NCBI GenBank assembly: GCA_032622095.1
Contig: CP136066.1
Span: 128,619,917-128,683,916 of the forward strand
Direction: 5' to 3'
DNA from: Siphonodentalium dalli
Lineage: Eukaryota; Mollusca; Scaphopoda; Gadilida; Siphonodentaliidae
DNA length: 64,000 bases
Numbering within the stretch: the first letter of the stretch is position 1; every line of letters starts with the position of its first letter. The notes beneath the pieces are model-generated. The model did no database searches, was not told the origin of the DNA, and saw only the letters and a program-made list of their open reading frames with translations. The position numbers were made by a program, and so were the translations under genes. Shown one piece after another: positions 55,211 through 64,000 of the stretch.

Positions 55211-55275
55211 GCAAAATGGAAGAAGTACATCTTTGGAAAGATGTGGTGGCCCTAAAAAGGAAAGTTGTTTGCTGA

Positions 55276-55326
55276 TCTTGAAATGCAGTTTTTCTGAACA
55301 GTCTTCCTTGATTAAAGTGATGTGAA
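55276..55326. repeat. 51-base direct repeat, copy A
   Basis: TCTTGAAATGCAGTTTTTCT to AAAGTGATGTGAA, identical to 55752-55802. The second copy adjoins the 3' end of LINE 3, so one of the two may be its target duplication. Confidence 0.9.
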
Positions 55327-55751
55327 ACACTCCGGCAGACACCGGGCAGAGTGATCAAATAGAAATTAAGAATAATCTTTCTCAAAGTAGTTATTTGTTA
55401 CGAATATTAATCCAAATGGATGATACACAATGTCATTCTTATATATTAGTTAAATGCAATGACTCTCGATGGCGAAATCATTTTTGTTTAATTATAGCCG
55501 ATAGTTGCGCCCCGAATCGAGATGTAAATATTTACAATTTGGAGTAGTTCAGACGATGAAGTGGTGTGGTAGATTTTTTTGGAGATTTTCAGTGATGTTA
55601 GTAGAATGATAACATTCCCCAGGTTGGCAAAGTGCCTGAGCACTAACTTATCAATTTCTCGCACCCGAAAAAGTGCATAACAAGTCCATAATATGTCTTT
55701 AAGCATATATACAAATCTCCGAAAACAAAAATTCTAAAGCATTAAACGATT

Positions 55752-55802
55752 TCTTGAAATGCAGTTTTTCTGAACAGTCTTCCTTGATTAAAGTGATGTG
55801 AA
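55752..55802. repeat. 51-base direct repeat, copy B, at the LINE 3 3' end
   Basis: Second copy, ending exactly where the LINE 3-like terminus TATATCTTTATTGCCTCC begins. 425 bases without coding content separate the copies. Confidence 0.9.
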
Positions 55803-56140
55803 TATATCTTTATTGCCTCCTTCTATGGAGATATTGAATATATTACACTAATATGTACAGAAGACAGTATATATAGTGATATGGTTTCTTAGAGAAGAAC
55901 ATTAATATTGGAAGTATTTAAGGTATTTAAGATCAGAATGCTTGCCTATGCGTCAGAGTGTAAAAGGAAATACTCACGATGGATGCGACCCACTGGCATT
56001 GGTAGGACGAAGTGAGTTATATACTTCGGTAAGTGATAAAATGTCGTGCGTGACAGACAAAAAAAACAAAAAACAAAAAAACAAAAAACAAAAATTTGTA
56101 GGAGGCGCAAGTTGAATCAATGTTGATATGCCTTCAATAT

Positions 56141-57048
56141 GGGTAGGGTTCTCTATTCCGAAGGTTCGCTATTCCGAAGGTTCACTAATCCGAAGGTTCA
56201 CTAATCCGAAGGTTCACTAATCCGAAGGTTCACTATTCCGAAGGTTCGCTATTCCGAAGGTTTTCTATTATGGGAGTTTTTAGCCAGAAATGAATAAAAA
56301 TTTGCGCCCCCGTACATTTATACACCCCAATCTAATATCTAATTTGTCCCAGATGTCGGTTATCAGACAGTTATCAGCAAGAAGACAGTATCAGTTTATC
56401 ATTTTAATATTATAGAAAGTTGAAAACACAATGACTGAAATAAACTACGAGTTAGAGATGCATTCTACCCGAACTGGCAATCTGTACTTGAAAGAAACAT
56501 CAACATTAAAATCAATACAAAGTCAGAATTGCAGTTAGGTCCATTCAGCGGTATTCTGCTATACAGTAAGTTATAGCGCTCCAGTATTGATCGACCGTAA
56601 AAGCCCCACTGTTATAGTCCGCCTTTAGCATTTGGGACATTATATTAATCAAAATAACTCCTATGTAAATCATTTATAAATCAGATGATTTATTGAAGTT
56701 ATATAGACGTAAAATAACACTTCCTAAAATATGTCGTTTTAGTCCTCAGCCGATAGACGACATATATGTCGTTCTACTCGCCAAAGGGTTAAATCTCAAG
56801 GAAACCCACGAAAACAAAAATCACATTTTTTGTTTAATGTTTTAAGTTATTTCCTTCATAAGAGTCTTCGTACTAAAGAACCCTCTCAATATACTTTAGA
56901 ATATAGAATTAACTTTTAAAATAAAAAAAACCTTCGGAATAGCGAACCTTCGAATAGTGAACCGTCGGAATAGTGAACATTCGGATTAGTGAACCTTCGG
57001 ATTAGTGAACCTTCGGAATAGCGAACCTTCGGAATAGAGACATGTTCC
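56141..57048. mobile_element. 0.9-kb TIR element, CTATTCCGAAGGTTC family
   Basis: CCTTCAATAT is duplicated at 56131-56140 and 57049-57058 (10 bases; 8 or 9 if one or two are shared with the ends). The ends are inverted arrays of the 18-base unit: TCTCTATTCCGAAGGTTCGC on the left and its complement on the right. The unit arrays at 43-45 kb begin with the same terminal words, so this is the structurally complete member of the family. The interior is non-coding. Confidence 0.82.
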
Positions 57049-57206
57049 CCTTCAATATATACCGTAAGCAAGATTTCAAGTTTTACATTGTTTACAGTGT
57101 TATACAAATGCGAGACATTCTGAGCTTAAAGGAAGATACAATATAAGTAAAGAATGCTATGTTTTTGGTATCTCACATCCGTGTGGTCGGAAGTAAGTTT
57201 CGTAGG

Positions 57207-60200
57207 TCATCTTCTAGCAGATCCTCTTATCGACCTAGTCATTGCCAGGAGAAATGAAGCAGATGTATCTATAATTTGCTCGCGGCAGTGGTCAATCTGC
57301 CATGTGATGCGTGGATCATCGGAACCAAGGAGCAGAGCATATAAATCACATCGTGGGAGGCTGTCGAGATATATACTGACGGAAATTCCATGGTGGTTGA
57401 TTATTGTGTCCCATAAGTTATTTCTCAAAGCAAGAATAAACATGGAAGTGCAGGAATATAAGGCATGGTCAATTTCATTGTCATACACATATAAACATTG
57501 TTGGCACGTTAGGTTGTTGCAATATGTTGTTCTGTTCAACAGAATGGCAAGGTTTTTCAGTTTAGCGGATGCTCGTGGATAAGACTGGAGCATCTTCCAA
57601 ATTTTCCACCCGGATAGTGGGTCTTGAATAACTTTTCCAAGGATCAATAAATTGTCATCCAATGAAACTGAATTCCTCCAGTGTTCGGCGTATTTAATTA
57701 TTACAACGTTCTTAACAATAGTTTTCCAAGATTTTAGATCTGGAAAGGATCCGTTCAGCATGAAGTTTTCAAGATGGGACTCAAGGCCATATTCATTAAG
57801 TATGGGGAAAATCTCCGAAACAAAACCGCTTACTGGCCGACGGAAGAGGCTAAACAGATGTGCCTTAAATATGAACATTTTCAGTGGTATCTGTTTTTCT
57901 GGAGGAAGATGGATCAGACTTCCGAGGAAACATAACTTCCGCATGTGAATTTCCCTCTGAATTGGAAGAAGTCCGACTAAGCCAAGAGTGAGCTTGGTAC
58001 TTGCTCTCTTGGGTAGTGACTGTGCAAATTTGGCGCACGTTCTCAGTGACCGCTCCATGGTGGCGATGGATGTTCTGCTGTCAAGAGAAGTTATATCACA
58101 TCCGTAGAGTGCTCTAGGCAACACTACAGTCTTCAGAAGATGACACATTGTCAAGGGTGTTGCACATTTGAGTAGTGCATTGCCGATAACAGAGAAGAAA
58201 TTTTTCCTCATTTTTGAGGACACGGTGGAGGCACGAGACGAGTAGTTTGAGAACTTATTCTGGAGAAGACCGAGATGGATACATTCCTTCTCTTCTCGTA
58301 TGACACTCTCTCCAATCTCCCATTGTCTGTGCGAACGATTGTAGTGAGATTTGCTTTCATTGAAAACAACAATGAGACTCTTCGTGCAAGAAAACTTGAA
58401 TCGCCATTGGACACTATATGCGTGACACATGCTGATAAGATTGTCTAAGCCGGACTTGGTGAGAGAAAGAAGGGCTATGTCATCGGCCGTGGTCGGTGCA
58501 ACACATGCCACTGAGTTTATATTCATGCCGAAACGTGAACCACTCAATTGAATCAACAAATCGTTAATATAGATAAGGTAAAACAGAGGTGAAAGAATGG
58601 CTCCCTTTCTTGTTCCTTGTCCAATGTGAAATTTATCAGAAAATTTCCCATTGTATAACACAATGCTCGCATTGTCAGTGTGCATATTTGAGAGAAGTCT
58701 TATGAATTTACTCGGAAATCCAAGGTTCATAAATTTGAATAATAGTCCCATGTGCCAGACGCGATCAAACGCTTTTTGTGAGTCCAAGAATGCAACAAAC
58801 ATTTTTGTGTCGTGATCTCTGGCATATGAAATTGCTTCTTGAAGTATAAACGACGTCATGTTGCAGCCTACACCTTTTTGGAAACCGTTTTGTAGTGCAC
58901 TCGGAAAATGTTCGAGGTAGTTGCTGCAAAGTATTCGTTTCAGGGTGGTCGCCTCGAAAAGTTTGTAGATAACCGGTAGCAGGGTAATTGCTCGGTAACT
59001 GTCTGGTAATATTTCTGACTTTGGGTGTCCCTTATACAATGGAATAACGACACCTAATTTCATTTCTTGAGGGATATAGTCGTTTTGCATAATAGCGTTG
59101 AACAGGACACGTAAACATTCCAATAAGACTTCAGAACCATTTTTCAAATGTTCATTGACAATCGAGTCATGTCCTGGTGTCTTATTTGTTTTCGTTGTAT
59201 TTATGGCTTCTGTTACCTCCATTGCTGATATTGGTTCATACAATTGAGAGGTGTGGTCACTAACATCAGAAATATACCGTTCCACACTGCTGGTTACAGT
59301 ATTGTCAAATTCTAAATCGCTGTGTTGTTCGGGAGAATACAATGTAGAGAAGTATGAGCGCCAGCCAGAAAGAATCGATTCAGAATCGCGAGAAACGGTA
59401 CCACAGAACTCCATTGCCGGACACAAGTCATTCCGGGAATTTGATCTGCAATTGAGTTTCCGTCAGAATTGTGGTTGGTTATGTTCTGCGTAATGTTCCA
59501 GGTCATAGCATTGCTTCACTTCAAACTCACGTATAGCCGTGCGATGTGCTTTTCTGAATTCTCTTTTGGCCTGCATGTATTCCTGGTAAGATGAGGTTTC
59601 AAATCTCGGCCGTCCTTCTGAGACCCACTTTTTGTGCCGAGTTTTCAAAGTTGATTTCATAGTGTTAAGATTAGAATTCCAGTATTCTTTCAAACGAGGG
59701 TTGAAACGTTTCACGGGTACAGAATTATCACATGAACTGATGATAGCATTCACAATGTCGTTATAAAATGAAGAGATCGATTCGTTGGTAGATATGTCAC
59801 ATGTAAATGGGCTGGGACAGAGGCTGTCAAGATTACTTTTATATACCGTATTGTCTGCTCGCTCCCATGCATAACGCTTCCGCGAGGTATGCAACGAGTT
59901 GGATGTCAGTTCTGTATCTAACAAGATAGAACATGAGACAGGCAGATGATTTGATGTATTCAACGCAGCATCGTGAATGATTTCGCAATTGCAGACCATA
60001 TGCTTTATAGATTCTGGTATCAAGATGTGATCTATAAGAGGTGGTCTGTTCACAGTATAGTAAGGATAAAATGAGTAGTTACTCCCTACACACATATTTA
60101 GTGTCATTGCCGATACCATTTCGCACTGATCAAGAAATGTAGAGAAGAGTCCCGTCCGTGCACTCGTTGGTGTGGCCCGTGGTGTGTGAGTAGCCTTTTG

Positions 60201-60460
60201 CATGTGAGCATTAAAATCTCCCATTAAGACTACTGGCCCAAGCGACGATAATCTGTCGTTTGTATTTTCTAAAATTTCAAGATAGCCTTTGAATATATCA
60301 TCTCCGTGATTAACATTTGGGAGGTATAGTTGAATCACAGATACTGAACATGCATTGTTTATTCGCAGTTGAATTCCCACTAAGCGTTCGTCGTCGATGT
60401 CAATTTCCACGCACTTGTGAGAAATATCATTACGAACAATAATAGCTACACCGCGGAATC
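57207..60460 (-). pseudogene. LINE 3 ORF2: endonuclease/RT with an in-frame stop
   Basis: A single codon register runs from FRGVAIIVRNDI (60460) to the stop at 57207, broken only by a TGA at 59463-59465. The endonuclease has lost its N-terminus (no WN or E motif) but keeps DDERLVGIQL, GDFNAH, LIDHIL and SNHLPV. The RT has YRAITLLPV, LDSQKAFDRVW, GTRKGAILSPLFY and TTADDIALL, with GTRKG in place of GTRQG. The C-terminal knuckle is CQQCLYVYDNEIDHALYSC. One stop and a 5' deletion make it inactive, although the rest of the frame is well preserved. Confidence 0.88.
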
Positions 60461-60524
60461 AACCTGAGGAGGTGGATCATGTATCCTACATGTAGTGTTT
60501 TCACTGTCTCGAATCATATCACCA

Positions 60525-61043
60525 TCAATCGAACCAATGTTCGTAGGACGATGAGACGGAGCTAGGAGCACTCGTTCCAGACATATATGGAATAAACTGG
60601 CCAGGAAGAGTCACAGATCCTACACCTGGAGGTACAGGTTGTACCGGATGCGCCACACCATTCAGGAATGTGGGCATGTGGACGTTAACTGGTGGACGAA
60701 ATGTATATGGCATATGTTGCTGAAATCCTCGTTGAGTTACCGGGATAGATGAAACTGTTTGCCCGGCGGTTGGAGGCTGATTTCCCTGTGTATCATGTAA
60801 CCCAGGCTGATGAAGATGTAACGGAATGGTAAGGTAAGTATTCCGGTTCAGAGTTAACAAGTGACAGTATATTGGAAGAATTGTGTCTATCAGAATCACC
60901 AACAGCTTGTTTACTTGGTTGTACCGCACCGGTGAAAGAACCATGTAACATTTCGTTATTTATGTCATCCGGTTCAAAATCATTGGTCGACGCTTTGTAA
61001 GTATCCCTGTTATGAGAGACCATAGTTTGAACAGTTGTAACAG
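60525..61043 (-). pseudogene. LINE 3 ORF1, C-terminal portion
   Basis: Continues the ORF1 frame across the nested insertion (MVSHNRDTYKASTNDFEP onward), shifts frame at about 60830, and then reads a Pro/Gln/Val-rich tail (PGLHDTQGNQPPTAGQT ... GTSAPSSVSSSYEHWFD). The RRM-like domain present in LINEs 1 and 2 is absent, which agrees with a deletion between 60470 and 60525 that also removed the start of ORF2. Confidence 0.65.
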
Positions 61044-62577
61044 GAGGGTATCACCCCCCCCCCTTTCGGTACGCGGGATTCAGGGTGTTTTGAAGCCGTA
61101 CGCGGGATTCATACCCCCGAATTAACTGGTATTCGGGTTCAAGCAAAACATCTTGGACGCAGGTTTTGATGGCGCAAAATAATATTTTGTGCTAGTTATC
61201 TGTATGAATGAGTGGGTAGAATAGCTTCTTGGGCATATTCGACCACCATGCCATCATAAACAGAGACGTGGCGACAGGGGGGGGGGGGGTCAAAATTTTC
61301 AACAGTTGGAAATTTCATACATCGCTGCCAAAACATTAGTTGGAAATTTCACACCTATAATAGGTTGAAATGTTCTTGTAGTTTGATTTTCAAACAATTT
61401 ATTGGGGGGGGGGGGGGGGGAATTAATTGTTTTTGGACCAATATTTGCATATTTTCCTATTTTTTGTCAAAAGTTTGGACTGAAATGGTCATCAGTTGGA
61501 AATTTCCAACCTCAGGAGGGTGACAGGTTGGAAATTTCCAACACTTGGAAATCTTGTGTCCTGATCCCTCCCCGGTAGCCAGTCAAAAAATGCTAGTTAA
61601 TTTAAGAAAACAATATTCTCATACATTTGGTCAACATTGGCATTGGAATTGTCATCAGTTGTAAATTTTCCAACCTAAGTGGTGTGTCAGGTTTGAAATT
61701 TCCAACTCTAAGAATGCTTGACGCTAGTCTAGATGCTAGGATTTTGCGATTTTCTTGTTCAGATTAAAAAAATTTCCCGGTGTGTCATTGTCTCTCCCCT
61801 GTGGCCAATACAAAAATGCTAATAATTTTAACAATATTTTACTACATTTGATCAAACTTGTGGTCATCAGTTGGAGAATTTTCCAACCTGAGGCGGAGTA
61901 TGAGGTTTGAAATTTCCAACAATATAGGAAAGCTTTAGTTGAGGCCAGTCTGGATGCTAGGATTTGCGATTTTCTTGTTCAAATTTCAAAATTTTCTCAC
62001 ACCGGCCGAACAACGATGGTCAGCTCGGTGTGTCGTGGTCTCTTGCCCGTATCCGTGTGCATTTGTATGGAGTTAGACCACTAGATGTTAGGATTTATGC
62101 AATGTTTCAGGTTAAAATATCTGAATGTTCTCATACCGGGAATATAGAACCATGGTTTATGAAGATATAGGATATTAGGCCTAAACACTGAGGTGGAAGG
62201 GGGTGTGCAAATGGAATTATGCAAAACTTGTGTTCGGTCTGATTCTGACTCAAGAGGGGGGTGCAGTGGGAAATTCCAAAGGGGGACACCCCCCCCCCAA
62301 CGGAAACCCTCTAGCCACATCCCTGATCATAAAGTATCATTAATGGTATCATAACGGCCTCATAACGCGACCGGCATCATAATGTGTCTATGTAACTTCT
62401 GCTTGTATCTGTCTGATATTAAAACAGTCAATTTGTATGTCATTTATCGCATATTATTTCTTAACATGTATTCAGGATTCACCCCCCAAAATTAACTCCT
62501 ATTCAGGATTCACCCCCCCCCCCCAAAATTAACTCGTATTCGGGATTCAGGGGGGATGGGGGGGGGGTGATACCCTC
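61044..62577. mobile_element. 1.5-kb element interrupting LINE 3 ORF1
   Basis: TAACAG is duplicated at 61038-61043 and 62578-62583, and the ends are GAGGGTATCACCCCCCC and its complement. Repeats of CGGGATTCAGGG and AATTAACTCGTATTCGGG occur just inside both ends. It contains the hAT-like element 61261-62325. Joining the host across one TAACAG gives an uninterrupted ORF1 frame. Superfamily unknown. The Gly-rich end of the frame at 62510-62577 (VNFGGGG) belongs to the insertion. Confidence 0.85.
61261..62325 (+). mobile_element. 1.07-kb hAT-like element, 8-base target duplication
   Basis: ATCATAAA is duplicated at 61253-61260 and 62326-62333. Ends are CAGAGACGTGGC and GCCACATCCCTG. It is collinear with 27381-28409 over its whole length, with GTTGGAAATTTCACA, GGTCATCAGTTGGAAATTTC and GGAGTTAGACCACTAGATGT in the same order. 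Nested in the 1.5-kb element. Confidence 0.92.
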
Positions 62578-63991
62578 TAACAGGTGACGAGTAATTAACA
62601 CGGCGCTTCGGAGTAGAATGCATAGGCGCGACTGAATGTCCCCGGTCTGGTGTCACGGTCTCTGACTTATCACTTTGAGTAGATTCAGATACACTTGGGC
62701 GATCGGGGTGCGAATGTACATAGAGCTTATGCTGTACTTTTGGTGATTTATTGGAAATCATTTCACTGCTGGTTTCACCACGAGTCTCTGGGTTCAGTTT
62801 ATTGGAAGTTTTGAGCACACCTCCTTTTTCGAGAGAAAGAGTTGGTGATTCCATATGTGTGAGTGAGCGGTCATCAAGCTGCATAGTGTCTTTAATGAAC
62901 ATACACACGTCGTTGTATTTGTCAGAGGTGCTCTGAGCATAAAGCTCAAACGCTTGTGCCATGTTCCTCGCCGTTTTGTCGATGTAATTGTTTGTGGAAG
63001 TTGTTGTGTCTTTACACTTTCTGCCGAGTTGTGATATTTTAGATTCTAGAAGATTGGTTTTTGATATAGTTTTTGACATCTTAGAGAACTTAGAATCTAA
63101 ATCGTTCTGAAGCTTTTCACAGCAATCTTTGTTAGATTTTATATCATCTGACAACAGTTTAGCTTTGGAACGGAGATTTGTTATTCCAGCACACCGTTCA
63201 TCTGTTCGTCTGTCCATGTCCATTCGCATGCTGGACTGGTCCTCAATCAACACAGAAACCTCATCAGACACAGATTTGATAGATTGACGAACATCGTCGA
63301 ACAGTTTAGAGTTATTTGCCTTCATGAGTGTTAATTCTGACAGCACCTCGCAAAGCTTTTCCTGGAGGCAGATAGAGTTACATTGACACACTGTGCTTTG
63401 TGTCCGCTGCTGATTAGATGTTTCAGGTGTGAATTCATTTGCCTGGCCTGACTTAAATCGTTGTGTAGTTTTGGAGATCATGTCACGGATATCATCGAAT
63501 GAGCCACCGTTTATGAACTGAATGAAACCATATACATCTCTTGCGAGCTTCGTGGTAACTGGGGTACCGTGGTCCCTTTGGACGCGGCCCTTTGGTCTAT
63601 ATTCAATAAGGTCACTGCACATACTTTTGGCTTGTGAGAAAACTTTATACCGAAATTCATCAAGGTCTTTCGGATCTGGAATTATGCGAACTATTTCAGA
63701 TTCGAACATATCTTTCGGTAGATTCAAAAGACCACTTAGTTGTGGAGAACTGTCTATATTGAAGTCTCCATCGGGTCGTATTGGTGGCGCTCCCAGCGAA
63801 TCTTGGTGGTTGGTGAAACCAACGGAAGTGCTCTTATTATCCGGAGCGTCAGACATTAGGGCCCTCGAGCACGCATTAAGAAAGCTATGTTCAAGATTAG
63901 AAATGCCATTGGTGTTTTCATCACATGGAATGGTATCATTGAGAACAGAATATGCGTTTCCAACAATGGAGCTGACTTCCTGTTCACTCAT
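62578..63991 (-). pseudogene. LINE 3 ORF1, N-terminal portion
   Basis: Opens at the ATG at 63991 (MSEQEVSSIVGNAYSVLND). It has an N-terminal helical part, a middle QANEFTPETSNQQ linker, and heptad-like segments (LCEVLSELTLMKANNSKL, LQNDLDSKFSKMSKTIS, LESKISQLGRKC) suited to the LINE ORF1 coiled coil, then a basic/Ser-rich segment ending RRVNYSSPV at the insertion point. It resembles ORF1 of LINEs 1 and 2 in architecture, with little sequence identity. Confidence 0.8.
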
Positions 63992-64000
63992 GGTAGTCGT

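Larger units (their letters stand above)
55803..64000 (-). mobile_element. LINE 3: LINE with nested insertions, runs off the window
   Basis: Minus-strand element: 3' end near 55803 (GGAGGCAATAAAGATATA), a 3' UTR with an insertion (56141-57048), ORF2 57207-60460, a deletion joint near 60470, then ORF1 60525-63991 with a nested insertion (61044-62577). The 5' UTR and 5' end lie beyond 64000. It belongs to the same group as LINEs 1 and 2 but is clearly diverged from both. Confidence 0.82.

Overview
The window is animal genomic DNA made almost entirely of transposable elements. It is AT-rich, has no operons or bacterial start signals, carries four poly-domain non-LTR retrotransposons (LINEs), many foldback/TIR elements and several minisatellites. 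The LINE C-terminal zinc-knuckle style and the (ACGG)n-bearing short element are of a kind I associate with lophotrochozoans, most likely a mollusc; that is an inference. I could not identify a complete host gene. Two short exon-like fragments (1954-2075, duplicated at 10696-10817; and 5970-6209 minus) and one orphan ORF (39329-39727) are the only host-gene candidates.

Layout. 1-13779: a nearly identical tandem duplication with an 8742-base period. Bases 1-5039 match 8743-13779, and the junction at 5039/5040 lies inside a LINE ORF2. 5040-8742 (the other part of the duplicated unit) holds a gag-like fragment, a 274-base MITE with an 8-base target duplication, a LINE ORF1 interrupted by a 0.8-kb element, and a PHD-finger remnant. 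12096-19021: a complete LINE on the minus strand (ORF1, ORF2 with endonuclease and reverse transcriptase), flanked by an unusually long 164-base target duplication.

20117-35224: a 15.1-kb nest bounded by an exact 8-base target duplication (gatagtat). Stripped of later insertions it is a foldback-type element of roughly 4.3 kb. Each arm is a terminal inverted repeat followed by a minisatellite, and the two arms meet head to head near 33193. Later arrivals are a 3.9-kb element with 805-base TIRs and 8-base TSD (20531-24464), a 6.1-kb element inside the minisatellite (25462-31599) that itself contains 27025-29827 and, within that, 27381-28409, and a 0.74-kb element (33676-34411). The two arms supply each other's empty sites. 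No transposase is visible, so all are non-autonomous.

35933-38718: remains of two LINEs joined by a 125-base near-perfect palindrome. 39300-46600: low-coding DNA with MITE triplets, tandem duplications and minisatellite families, including arrays rich in TGACCT half-sites. 47060-53957: a second, frameshifted LINE of the same group. 55803-64000: a third one, running off the window. It carries an in-frame stop in ORF2, one insertion in its 3' UTR and a two-level nest (61044-62577 containing 61261-62325) in ORF1; removing that nest restores the reading frame.

The three minus-strand LINEs share domain order, a CX2CX9HX4C knuckle at the ORF2 C-terminus and a similar 3' terminus. LINEs 1 and 2 also share a CCATTTT/CCATCTT motif at the 5' end. 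No gene here works in a host pathway that I can name; the biology is transposition, nesting and segmental duplication.
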